A stretch of 64,000 nucleotides of DNA from contig NZ_CP109132.1 in NCBI RefSeq assembly GCF_035918015.1, forward strand, positions 4,216,001 to 4,280,000, written 5' to 3'. Under the pieces are notes generated by a model, which was not told the origin of the DNA, made no database searches, and saw only the letters and a program-made list of their open reading frames with translations. How positions within the stretch are numbered: position 1 is the stretch's first letter; every line of letters begins with the position of its first letter. Positions 10,290 through 18,151 of the stretch are shown one piece after another. Position numbers and translations under genes: made by a program. Source of the stretch: Streptomyces sp. NBC_01754. GTDB taxonomy: Bacteria > Actinomycetota > Actinomycetes > Streptomycetales > Streptomycetaceae.

Positions 10290-10412
10290 AGCGCGTAATG
10301 CGTAGCAGGCACTTCTGCGCTGAGCTGACACAGAAACGCTGGACTGTGGCACGACGTGGACGTACTGTCCGTGGTCGCTCGCGGTGCCGACAAGCCCGCG
10401 AGAAGAGGGAGA

Positions 10413-10438
10413 GCCTCCGGCGGTGCAACGCCGGAGGC
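10413..10438 (+). promoter_or_regulatory. Leader hairpin upstream of the DUF3631 gene
   Basis: A perfect 10-bp stem (GCCTCCGGCG / CGCCGGAGGC) with a 6-nt loop lies in the 233-bp gap before the DUF3631 gene. It may be an attenuator or terminator. I see no coding signal in the rest of 10290-10522. Confidence 0.5.
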
Positions 10439-10522
10439 CCCAGGACTCCCCAGCAATCCCATGAGAACCGACCCGGCGGCAGGGGCGTGCAAGCCCGACG
10501 CCGCCAGACGAGGAGCCGCCCA

Positions 10523-11815
10523 ATGCAACCCGAGAACCCCGAGCCCTATTCCACCCCCGCCCGAGCGGCCTGGCCCACCACAGCCATCCCCGGCCGACCC
10601 GGCGCCCACCTGCGCCCCACTCAGGTTGACAGCGCCACGGTTGACCCGGGCGACGGCTGCGCCAGCGAGGCGGACCCGGCGAGCGGACTGGAAGCCATCC
10701 CGGACGCGGATCCGACATCCGGCTCGGAGCTGCTGGATGAACTGCGCTCCCAGATAGCCAAGTTCGTGATCCCACCCTCGTCCGAGGCGCTGGACGCGGT
10801 CACCCTGTGGGTGGTGGCAACGCATCTCCAGCCCGGGTGGCAGCACGCCCCACGGCTGGCGGTGGTGGGGCCGGCGAAGCGCTGCGGCAAGTCGCGACTC
10901 CTGGACGTGCTGACCGAGACGGTCCACGAGCCGATGCTCACCATCAACACCACACCAGCGGCCATCTTCCGCTCCATCGACGGCGAGGAGCCGCCGACGC
11001 TGCTGGTGGACGAGGCCGACACCATCTTCGGCCCCAAGGTCGCGGAGAAGAACGAGGAGACACGCGGCCTCCTCAACGCCGGCCATCAGCGCGGCCGGTA
11101 CGTCACCCGAGTCGTCGGCAACGACCACACCCCCCACAAGTTCGCCACCTTCGCCATGGCGGCCATCGCGGGAATCGGGGACCTCCCGGACACGGTCATG
11201 GACCGGTCGGTCGTCATCCGCATGCGCCGCAGGGCCGAGGGGGAGAAGGTCAAACCCTTCCGCTCGCGGCGCGACATCCCGGCCCTGCACGAGCTGCGCG
11301 ACCGCATCCACGCCTGGGCCCGCCCGCTGCTGGAGGATGCCGCGAACCTGGAGCCGGGCATGCCGGTCGAGGATCGTGCTGCCGACACGTGGGAGCCCCT
11401 GGTGACCGTCGCCGATCTGGCGGGCGGTCGCTGGCCCCGGCTCGCGCGGGTCGCGTGCGCGCGGATGGTCGCCGCCGAGGTGGCAGCCGAGGAAGACCAC
11501 CCCAGTGGGGCGCGCATCCTCGCCGACATCCGGCGGGTCTTCTTCGCCCAGCGGGAGGCGGACAGCCTCTCCACCGAGGATCTCCTGCACTACCTGAACG
11601 CGGACGCTGAAGCGCCGTGGGGAGAGCGGGGGCGCTACGGCCTGACCTCCCGGGAGCTCAGCGGGATGCTGCGCGACTACGACATCCGGCCCGGCAACGT
11701 GCGCATGGCCGACCGGTCGCAGCGCAAGGGCTATACGCGCAACAAATTCCTCGACGCGTGGCGACGGTACTGCCCGACCGTCCACCCGGTCGATGCTCCT
11801 CGCGGCGACGGCTGA
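10523..11815 (+). CDS. DUF3631 P-loop ATPase of an integrative element
   Basis: A 430-residue ATPase-like protein with Walker A (GPAKRCGKSRLLD, near residue 115) and Walker B (PTLLVDEADTIFG, near residue 155), then a DUF3631 region (DLPDTVMDRSVVIRMRRR). The C-terminus resembles a winged-helix (RELSGMLRDYDIRPGNVRM). Such proteins sit at the replication/primase position of Streptomyces integrative elements and plasmids, so a replication role is likely but unproven. ATG 10523 has AGGAG 7 nt upstream; the frame is open further upstream but looks non-coding there. Confidence 0.82.
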   Translation: MQPENPEPYSTPARAAWPTTAIPGRPGAHLRPTQVDSATVDPGDGCASEADPASGLEAIPDADPTSGSELLDELRSQIAKFVIPPSSEALDAVTLWVVATHLQPGWQHAPRLAVVGPAKRCGKSRLLDVLTETVHEPMLTINTTPAAIFRSIDGEEPPTLLVDEADTIFGPKVAEKNEETRGLLNAGHQRGRYVTRVVGNDHTPHKFATFAMAAIAGIGDLPDTVMDRSVVIRMRRRAEGEKVKPFRSRRDIPALHELRDRIHAWARPLLEDAANLEPGMPVEDRAADTWEPLVTVADLAGGRWPRLARVACARMVAAEVAAEEDHPSGARILADIRRVFFAQREADSLSTEDLLHYLNADAEAPWGERGRYGLTSRELSGMLRDYDIRPGNVRMADRSQRKGYTRNKFLDAWRRYCPTVHPVDAPRGDG

Positions 11816-12295
11816 ACCTCACCCTCCCTGGCTGCCGTACTTGCCGTCCCTGCCGTGATCTCGCAGGTCAGCGCACACACCGGCAAGACGGCAGCCGAGG
11901 GCAAGACGGCAACGCAGACGTCCCCGTGCTGGCAGCCCGCCAGGGGAAACCGCCCGGATCCGTCTTGCCCCGTCCCAGGCGTCCTTGCCGTATCGCCGCA
12001 GTTCACAGTCCTGCTCCCCGGGACGGCTGCCGCAAGGCAGTCGTCCCGGCAGGAGGCAAGCCGACCCAAGGCAGAGACCGGACCGCAGCAGCCGCCCCCT
12101 TGTTCCGGGTCGGAACAAGATCTGGCTCTGCTCCCCGGGGCGGAAGCCGCCACTTTCCTGTCCCGAGTCGGGACAGGGCGCCGGCGCTGCCTGCCGAGAC
12201 GGCGCGGCCGGAACGTTGCCGTCCCGTGCTGACCTGCACGTGCAACGGCCGAGACGGCAAAGACGCCCCACACCACTACCCCCAGGAGCTTTCGC
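11816..12295. other. Non-coding interval with twin palindromes
   Basis: I see no convincing gene in these 480 bp, which are rich in GGCAAGACGG-like short repeats. Two palindromes of the same design lie at 12099-12119 and 12157-12177 and are listed separately. The interval lies between the ATPase and DUF2637 genes and could hold replication-control sequences. Confidence 0.5.
12099..12177. repeat. Twin 21-bp palindromes, 58 bp apart
   Basis: CTTGTTCCG-GGT-CGGAACAAG (12099-12119) and CCTGTCCCG-AGT-CGGGACAGG (12157-12177) have the same 9-3-9 architecture. They differ at two positions in each arm, and each change is compensated in the partner arm, so the dyad is conserved. This suggests protein-binding or structured-RNA elements rather than chance. 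Confidence 0.6.
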
Positions 12296-13150
12296 TTGAC
12301 CGACCCGCATCTCACCACGCAAGCACCACGACCACGAGACGACGCCAGCAGCGAAAGTCAGCCGAAGGAGCGTGCTGACGCCGAACAGCTCGTGCTCGGC
12401 GCGGCCGGTATCGTCATCGTCGCCCTGACAGCCGGAGCGTTCTGGCTCTCCTACGCGCACCTCGCCGACGTCGCCGGCCAGCACGGGCTCGGAGCATCCC
12501 CCATCCGCCGTTGGGCCTGGCCCGCCACACTGGACGCGTTCATCATCGCGGGCGAACTGCTCATGCTGCGCGCAGCACTACGCCGCGTGACCGACCCCTG
12601 GGCGATCGCCGTGACCGCCGCCGGATCGGTCGGCTCCATCGCGTTGAACGTCGCCGGGGTCAGCCGTACCGGAAACGCGAGCGCTGTACCGCTCCTCGAC
12701 TACGTGGTCGCAGCCGTCCCTCCGGCCGCCGCGATGGTCGCCTTCGGCGTCCTCATGCGACAGATCCACCAGCTCGTCGCACCGTCAGACGAGGTTCCGG
12801 ACACCGGTTCCGTACAGACACAGGAACGGTCGGTCGTCGACACCAGCCACAGCCACCGGCCGGACTCAGCTCCCGCTGGTGCGTATGCCCCGAGTGACGA
12901 GGGGACGGAACCTGCGACCCATGTCCCGGAGAGCAAACCGAGCGGTGGCCGACCACCGAAGGCGACGATCGCGGAGCTGACGGATATCGGCCGGGCCACC
13001 GGTCATCAGCACGGCAAACTCACGCGCGGCCTGCTCCGAGCGGCCGTGAAAGACCGAGACCTGACGATCGGCAGTGACCGGCAGACCGAGGTGATGGAGC
13101 GGCTTCGGCCGGAACTCGAAGCCGTCGGTATCGAGGTATCCAGGCGCTGA
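12296..13150 (+). CDS. DUF2637 membrane protein (Spd-like, plasmid/element type)
   Basis: A 284-residue membrane protein. About four transmembrane helices lie in residues 33-155 (AAGIVIVALTAGAFWLSYAH; IRRWAWPATLDAFIIAGELL; WAIAVTAAGSVGSIALNVAG; DYVVAAVPPAAAMVAFGVLM), the DUF2637 pattern common beside replication and spread genes of Streptomyces plasmids. A hydrophilic linker leads to a C-terminal helix-turn-helix-like region (GGRPPKATIAELTDIGRATG). The start is TTG 12296 with AGGAG 7 nt upstream. It may act in intermycelial transfer, by analogy only. Confidence 0.78.
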   Translation: MTDPHLTTQAPRPRDDASSESQPKERADAEQLVLGAAGIVIVALTAGAFWLSYAHLADVAGQHGLGASPIRRWAWPATLDAFIIAGELLMLRAALRRVTDPWAIAVTAAGSVGSIALNVAGVSRTGNASAVPLLDYVVAAVPPAAAMVAFGVLMRQIHQLVAPSDEVPDTGSVQTQERSVVDTSHSHRPDSAPAGAYAPSDEGTEPATHVPESKPSGGRPPKATIAELTDIGRATGHQHGKLTRGLLRAAVKDRDLTIGSDRQTEVMERLRPELEAVGIEVSRR

Positions 13151-13403
13151 CGCCGGCCCTGCTCGGGTGACCGGAACCCATCCGGCCATCCGAGCACCGG
13201 TCAACCGGCCCGCGGATTTCCACACCTGTGGACACCGCGATGGCCGCCCCGCGCAGACATCCCCGCCCCCGCTCGGCCGGCCGCACCTGGAGCAGCTCCC
13301 TTGACGCAAGACCAGCATCTGCCCGACGACACCCACCCTGAGCCTTCCGTGTCACCGCAGTCCCCTACGTTGCTCGCATGTCTGCGGCGGGCGTTCGGAC
13401 GGC

Positions 13404-13542
13404 TGGCTCCTGGCGGAGCCAGTAGTACCCCGAGTCCGACTCTTGGCCGATCTTCGGGGGTCTCCGCCCCGGGGGTGGCGGAGACGGACCGGCGCCTGGG
13501 GGCGCCGGGCCGGGAGGTCGGGGCCCGAGGACGGCCCCGACC
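13404..13542. other. Candidate oriT: four tandem inverted repeats
   Basis: Four hairpins are packed into 139 bp just upstream of mobC and the relaxase gene: TGGCTCC/GGAGCCA (13404-13421), GTCTCCGCC/GGCGGAGAC (13460-13485), GGCGCC/GGCGCC (13491-13506) and GGTCGGGGCC/GGCCCCGACC (13516-13542). Relaxase genes usually lie beside their origin of transfer, and clustered inverted repeats are typical of one. The nick site cannot be identified by eye. A short open frame from TTG 13301 crosses this region, but I do not consider it a gene. Confidence 0.55.
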
Positions 13543-13619
13543 CGGACAAGCTGCACGCCACCCAGCAAGCGATCCTCCGCCCGACGCGCACTGAAGCCCC
13601 AACCGTCAGCGAGTCCGCC

Positions 13620-14027
13620 GTGCAGAGCGTCCAGCCGACGATCCGCCGGTTCACCGGTGACGCGCGCCTTGAGCGCGTCGGCCCCTTGCGCTTCACCGAC
13701 GACGAGCGCACCAGCCTGCGCGAGGCCGCAGCTGAGCACGGCTACAAGGGCGCATCCGGCTTCGCCGCCGACGTCGTCCTCGCCTTCGTCGACGGCCGAT
13801 TCACCGCGAACCTCCCCCTGTCCGAGGACCGACGCCGCACCCACATGTTCCGTGCCCAGGTCCTGCGCGCCCTCAACCGCACCGGCGCCAACGTCAACCA
13901 GATCGCCCGCGCCCTCAACAGCGACCTCACCCCGCCTGACATCCGCCAGCGCCTCGACGAACTACAGCGCCTGCTCACCCTGATCGCCGAGGCCCTGCGC
14001 AGGCCCACCGACACGACGGAGGACTGA
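13620..14027 (+). CDS. mobC: MobC-like relaxosome accessory protein
   Basis: A 135-residue protein with a ribbon-helix-helix-like N-terminus (GPLRFTDDERTSLREAAAEH) and the MobC hallmark GANVNQIARALN near residue 83, followed by a C-terminal helix. MobC proteins help melt oriT and recruit the relaxase. I place the start at GTG 13620, because upstream in-frame sequence (to TTG 13443) runs through the hairpin array and does not look protein-like. It ends 5 nt before the relaxase start, the usual operon arrangement. Confidence 0.8.
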   Translation: MQSVQPTIRRFTGDARLERVGPLRFTDDERTSLREAAAEHGYKGASGFAADVVLAFVDGRFTANLPLSEDRRRTHMFRAQVLRALNRTGANVNQIARALNSDLTPPDIRQRLDELQRLLTLIAEALRRPTDTTED

Positions 14028-14032
14028 TCCGC

Positions 14033-15757
14033 GTGATCGCCGCCATCAAACCGGCAGGATCCAACACCCGCGGTCTGCTCGCCTACCTATACGGTCCCGG
14101 CCGGCACGACGAACACCTCGACCCACACCTCGTCGCCGCCTTCGCCATGCTCGGCATGCCCGACCCCGGCCGCGACGAACACGCCACCCTGACCGAACTC
14201 GGCCATCACCTCGACGAGCCCGTGCGCCTGCGGAACAGCGAGTTCGGTAAGGAGGTCACCGACCATGTCTGGCACTGTCCCGTCCGCGCCGCACCCGGGG
14301 ACCGCTACCTCTCCGACGCCGAGTGGGGCGAGAACGCCCAGCGCATCGTCCAGGCAGCCGGCATCGCCCCGGCCGGTGACGATCTGGCTTGCCGCTGGAT
14401 CGCCGTACGTCATGCCGACGACCACATCCACATCCTCGCGACCACCGTCCGCGAAGACGGCCGGCGCCCCAAGCTCCACGACAGCGGCATCCGTGTCGGC
14501 GACGAGTGCCGGGAGATCGAGAAGGACTACGGGCTGCGCCGCCTGAAGAAGGGCGACCGTACCGGCGCCCGGCGGCCCACCCAGGCCGAGATGCACAAGG
14601 CCGAGCGCCTCGGCTGGGAGCAGACCAGCCGCGAGTGGCTACAGGACCGCATCCGATTCGCCATCCCGCACGCCACCAGCACCGGGGAACTTTTCGCCTA
14701 CCTCGAAGCCGACGACATCCTGGTCAAGCCCCGCCGAGGCCCCTCCGGAGACCTTCTCGGCTACGCCGTCGGCCGGCCAGGCGACCTGAACAAGGACGGC
14801 GTGCAGATCTACCACCCCGGCGGGAAGATCGCCCCCGACCTGTCCCTGCCCAAGCTGAATGCCCGCCTGGAGACCAGCGCACCGGAGGAACACCCCACCG
14901 CCCGGCGCGACCGCCCCGCCACCGCCTGGGACCAGGCCACCGAAGCCCTCGACACCCTCCACACAGAGATCACCGGCACGAGCGCCGACCAGGACGCACG
15001 GACACAGGCGAACATCAGCGCTCTGGGCGAACTGATCGAAGCCACCGCCCAAGCAGCACCCGCCGACCACCGTGCTCAACTGCGCGCAGCCAGTGCGGCA
15101 TTCGCCCATGCACAGCGGTCACAGATCCGAGCCGAAGACCGTGCCGCCCATGCCCTGCGGACCGCGGCCCGCGACATCGTGCACACCGCCACCGGCCCCG
15201 ACGGCAGCGCCTTCGCAGCCCTGACCGCCGCCCTCCTCTGGGCCGCCATCCTCGCCGCACGCTGGCACGAGGCCAAGGGCCACGCCCACCAGGCCGACGC
15301 TGCCCGCCAAGCCGCCCAGCGCCTTCAGTCGGCAGCTGATGCCGCGCTCGCTCCGATGCTCACCGCACTCGAAGCCCGGCGCCCTGGTGAAGGGACCTGC
15401 CGCACTCTTGCCAACGACGTACGCGCAGCCGTCCCTGAACACGCCGAGCGGATCCTCGCCGACCCGGGCTGGCCCGGGCTCGCCACCGTTCTCGCCGACG
15501 CCGAAGCCAGCGGCCACAAACCCCACCAGCTCCTCAAGGAAGCCGCAGCCCGCCGAGAGCTCAGCACAGCCCGCCAACCGGCCCGCGTCCTGATCTCCCG
15601 CATCCAGCACACCAGCCGCAACCCCCCACCCAACCGCCGCGCCGAAGCAGCCCGCCTACGAAGCGTCAGCGCATCAGCCTTCGGCGCCCCTTCACCTAAC
15701 GACCAGCCGAGGACTACTGCCGCGCCCACGAGCCAGCCGAGCCGCCACCGACGCTGA
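14033..15757 (+). CDS. Relaxase (mobilization nuclease, MobA/VirD2-like)
   Basis: A predicted 574-residue DNA-nicking transesterase that would start conjugal mobilization at oriT. The N-terminal relaxase fold (residues 1-200) carries the metal-binding three-histidine motif RHADDHIHI (near residue 123) after DDLACRWIA. The candidate catalytic Tyr may be in YLYGPGR (near residue 19). Residues about 280-574 are Ala/Arg-rich helices, probably coiled, with no further domain. The GTG start lies 5 nt after mobC. No coupling protein is recognisable in the element, so transfer would need a helper. Confidence 0.85.
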   Translation: MIAAIKPAGSNTRGLLAYLYGPGRHDEHLDPHLVAAFAMLGMPDPGRDEHATLTELGHHLDEPVRLRNSEFGKEVTDHVWHCPVRAAPGDRYLSDAEWGENAQRIVQAAGIAPAGDDLACRWIAVRHADDHIHILATTVREDGRRPKLHDSGIRVGDECREIEKDYGLRRLKKGDRTGARRPTQAEMHKAERLGWEQTSREWLQDRIRFAIPHATSTGELFAYLEADDILVKPRRGPSGDLLGYAVGRPGDLNKDGVQIYHPGGKIAPDLSLPKLNARLETSAPEEHPTARRDRPATAWDQATEALDTLHTEITGTSADQDARTQANISALGELIEATAQAAPADHRAQLRAASAAFAHAQRSQIRAEDRAAHALRTAARDIVHTATGPDGSAFAALTAALLWAAILAARWHEAKGHAHQADAARQAAQRLQSAADAALAPMLTALEARRPGEGTCRTLANDVRAAVPEHAERILADPGWPGLATVLADAEASGHKPHQLLKEAAARRELSTARQPARVLISRIQHTSRNPPPNRRAEAARLRSVSASAFGAPSPNDQPRTTAAPTSQPSRHRR

Positions 15758-15863
15758 CCCGGCAGGAGAGTCAGATCCCCAGAGACCCGCCAGCAGCGTC
15801 GGCGCGGGTCTCCCCAGGTCGCCCGTGAGCCCCGGAAGCGCGGACCTACGTTGGAGAGGCGCC

Positions 15864-15923
15864 GACGTATCAACGGCTGGGCCGGTCACCACGTGTGGTG
15901 ACCGGCCCAGCCGTTGATACGTC
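15864..15923. repeat. 60-bp perfect palindrome (29-bp arms)
   Basis: The arms 15864-15892 and 15895-15923 are exact reverse complements separated by 2 nt, with CACGTG at the centre. It lies between the convergent relaxase and Cys-rich protein genes. A bidirectional terminator is the plainest reading, but the stem is far longer than other hairpins in this window. No gene is seen in 15758-15941. Confidence 0.8.
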
Positions 15924-15941
15924 CACTGTCCGTTCTCGGTC

Positions 15942-16313
15942 TCACTCCCGACGGAACATGCCGCCCCGCGCGCGATGCTTTCCAACGCGGCGTCCCTCAG
16001 GCTGCTCGGCCGCAGAAGCCGTGCTCACAGGTGGCGGGCGAGTCGGTTCGTCGTGAAGGAGGAGAGACTGCCAGACCTGCTCCTGCAAGACGCGGATGCA
16101 CGGGCCGCAGGCGAACATCGCCGCCTGGGCACCCGCCACACTCACTGGGCCGATCCATAGAACACGGGTCCATCGTTGGCCGCAGTAGAGCCAGCAGAAG
16201 CCGTCAGTCCACGTATTGCCGTCGTCAGTGTCTGCTGCGGTCGGCAGACCGCCGCGGGCGAACTCGGCGATGCCGGGTATGACCCGAGGTGTCACGGCCA
16301 GTTCTATCAACAC
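15942..16313 (-). CDS. Small cysteine-containing conserved hypothetical protein
   Basis: A 123-residue protein of unknown function. Two cysteine pairs (GFCWLYCG near residue 39 and FACGPCIRVL near residue 68) suggest a small zinc or Fe-S knuckle. An aromatic-rich core (WTDGFCWLYCGQRWTRVLW) lies between, and the Arg-rich tail looks disordered. GTG 16313 has GGGGA about 8 nt upstream. It is 16 nt downstream of the CYTH gene and so is the last gene of the radical SAM operon. Confidence 0.6.
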   Translation of the reverse strand: MLIELAVTPRVIPGIAEFARGGLPTAADTDDGNTWTDGFCWLYCGQRWTRVLWIGPVSVAGAQAAMFACGPCIRVLQEQVWQSLLLHDEPTRPPPVSTASAAEQPEGRRVGKHRARGGMFRRE

Positions 16314-16329
16314 AGATCGGTCCCCAAGA

Positions 16330-16917
16330 TCACTCGCTCGGGACAGCTGCCTTGGCCGAAGCCTGCTTGTCGGCGTCGGCGAAGAGGAGCGTGGGCTCGG
16401 CCAGGATGTCCCTGCCGGCCTCGCTCTTGTAGATCTCGTCGACGCTGCCGAATCGTGCCTCGGTGTAGTCGAGGTCGAGCATGGCGGCTGCCTGGCGGAC
16501 CGATGCCTCGTCGGGTCCTTCGATCTCGACGAAGGTGGGGAGGTCCGGCCAGGTGTCGAAGTCGAAGGCGACTTCGCCCAGGCGCCACTCCTCGCGGTAG
16601 TTCTCCTGGTAGCGGACTTCGCGCAGGCCGACGTTGCGGAGGATCTCGGCCATGGCGTGCAGGTCGGACACCTCGGTCTCGATCTCGGTGGTGCCGTCGA
16701 TCGTCGTGGAGTCGGTGACCTGCTTGAGCGTGAGCGTGGAGCGGGTGGCCTCGTCCCTCAGGCGGACCCAGGCGCCGCCTTCGAGGGCGTCGTTCTCGAA
16801 GATCTTCCGGGTGAGGAGGGTGCGCGGAAATGCCTGGGCGGCTCCGAGCGCGATCAGTTTGGCCTGGAGGCCGTCGACATCGATGGCGAGGAACTTGGCC
16901 TCGTACTCGTGCTTCAT
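16330..16917 (-). CDS. CYTH-domain protein (triphosphatase/class IV cyclase-like)
   Basis: A 195-residue CYTH-fold protein. The N-terminal ExExK-type signature (HEYEAKFL) and alternating charged strands (TRKIFENDALEGGAWVRLRD, LTLKQV, EIETEV, VAFDFDTWPDLPTFVEIEG) line the tunnel that binds triphosphate substrates. Known members are inorganic triphosphatase, thiamine-triphosphatase and CyaB-type adenylate cyclase; the specific reaction cannot be assigned. AAGGAC precedes the ATG closely. It lies 21 nt downstream of the methyltransferase in the same operon. Confidence 0.82.
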   Translation of the reverse strand: MKHEYEAKFLAIDVDGLQAKLIALGAAQAFPRTLLTRKIFENDALEGGAWVRLRDEATRSTLTLKQVTDSTTIDGTTEIETEVSDLHAMAEILRNVGLREVRYQENYREEWRLGEVAFDFDTWPDLPTFVEIEGPDEASVRQAAAMLDLDYTEARFGSVDEIYKSEAGRDILAEPTLLFADADKQASAKAAVPSE

Positions 16918-16938
16918 AGGTCCTTCTTTCCCGTAACT

Positions 16939-17592
16939 CTAGGAGGGGTTGGACGCACGGGCGGCGAGAAGGAGGCCCATGCGGTGGTTGTGGTCCTGCA
17001 GCTGTCCGACGTGCGCCTGCTCGGTGAACTCGTTGGTCCGCAGGGTGAGCAGGACGTCCCAGTCCCCGATGAAGTAACGCCGCAGCTTCTCGGGGGATGT
17101 GTAGTGCTCCAGCACGTGGTGGCGTTGCGTGAGGGGCATCATGAACTCCGCGCCGAACAGACCGCCGGGCCGGACCAGGCGCTGCATGCGGTCGACGAAC
17201 TCGCCCAACGGCCGGTGGTGGTTGGCACTGTAATGCCACGAGCAGCTCGTCCAGACGGCATCACAGGGGGCGGTGACGGATTCGGAGGCGAGGAAGTCCT
17301 TCTCCACGACCTGGACACGGTCGTGAAGCCCTTCCTGCTTCAGCCGCTCGATCATGCCCGTCGCGTGACCGGTTCTGTCACCCGGGAGTTGGACCTCGCC
17401 GCCGTGGAGGGCGAGCGGGTCGCGCTCGATGGCGATGACGCGGTAGCCGGCCGCGGCCAGTGGCACGACGAGTCTGCCGTCGCTCGCGCCGATGACCGTC
17501 ACCGTGGAGTCAGGCTCCGTACGCTCCTTCAGCGCGGCGAGGAACTGAGGGAAGAAGGTGAGGGTGTGCCGCCACATGCTGGGTGTCTGCAC
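16939..17592 (-). CDS. Class I SAM-dependent methyltransferase
   Basis: A 217-residue Rossmann-fold methyltransferase: motif I VTVIGASDGRLVVPLAAAG (about residue 30), motif II VIAIERD, a downstream acidic residue in VVEKDF, and the RLVRPGGLFGAEF post-I region. The acceptor is unknown. GTG 17592 is preceded by AAGGAGAG; the first 83 nt overlap the P-loop gene upstream, suggesting tight translational coupling. Confidence 0.82.
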   Translation of the reverse strand: MQTPSMWRHTLTFFPQFLAALKERTEPDSTVTVIGASDGRLVVPLAAAGYRVIAIERDPLALHGGEVQLPGDRTGHATGMIERLKQEGLHDRVQVVEKDFLASESVTAPCDAVWTSCSWHYSANHHRPLGEFVDRMQRLVRPGGLFGAEFMMPLTQRHHVLEHYTSPEKLRRYFIGDWDVLLTLRTNEFTEQAHVGQLQDHNHRMGLLLAARASNPS

Positions 17593-18151
17593 TGGCTCGC
17601 TCTCCTTGCGGGTGGGTGCTCAGGACGGCTCGGAGTACCTCGTCGGGAGTGAGGCCGGTGGTGTCCACGCGGTGCATCGGGAACGAGGCGTAGGCGTCGG
17701 TGATCTTCTCGGCGGTGATCTCGGCGAGGGTGTCCCAACGCGAGACAGGCTTGTCGCGCCGGGCGAGTCGGCGCCGGCGCTCCTCCTCCGCGCAGACGAG
17801 GTAGTGGGTGACGGGACGCGGGATGCCCGGCGGCAGGGACACGGAGAGGTTGGCTCCGAAAGCGCGATGGTTGGCCAGACAGCGTGCGAAGTAGCTTTCG
17901 ACGACGACCGGGATGCCGGCGGACAGGTACCGCTGGATCTGATCGGTGGCGGTGAACAGGGCCGAGAGGTAGAAGCACATGCGGGCCTCTGCATTTCCCA
18001 GCCGGTCGACCTCCTGCCGCAGTGCCTGGTAGGCGGGCGGCACGGTCGGGACCATTACCGCGCCACGGGCGGCCGCGAGCACGGGGGCGAGGGTGGATTT
18101 GCCGGTGCCGCGGAGCCCTTCGACGCTCTCGAACGATGCCGGGTCAGACAC
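17510..18151 (-). CDS. P-loop NTPase, nucleotide/deoxynucleotide-kinase-like
   Basis: A 213-residue P-loop protein. Walker A EGLRGTGKSTLAP occurs at the N-terminus. Later segments recall thymidylate or nucleoside kinases: VVVESYFARCLANHR resembles the DR(Y/F) base-recognition region, and EEERRRRLARRD resembles the Arg-rich lid. It is likely a small-molecule or nucleotide kinase; the substrate is unknown. The GTG start overlaps the radical SAM stop by 8 nt, and the 3' end overlaps the methyltransferase. Confidence 0.72.
   Translation of the reverse strand: MSDPASFESVEGLRGTGKSTLAPVLAAARGAVMVPTVPPAYQALRQEVDRLGNAEARMCFYLSALFTATDQIQRYLSAGIPVVVESYFARCLANHRAFGANLSVSLPPGIPRPVTHYLVCAEEERRRRLARRDKPVSRWDTLAEITAEKITDAYASFPMHRVDTTGLTPDEVLRAVLSTHPQGERASADTQHVAAHPHLLPSVPRRAEGAYGA

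Noticed and set aside
10290..10522. An N-terminal extension of the DUF3631 protein from 10211
   Set aside because: The upstream frame crosses a perfect hairpin and lacks protein-like sequence; ATG 10523 has a proper AGGAG.
13301..13594. A 97-codon gene from TTG 13301
   Set aside because: It has a passable ribosome-binding site, but it runs through the hairpin array and its composition is Pro/Arg-rich without any domain, as expected of a chance frame in high-GC DNA.
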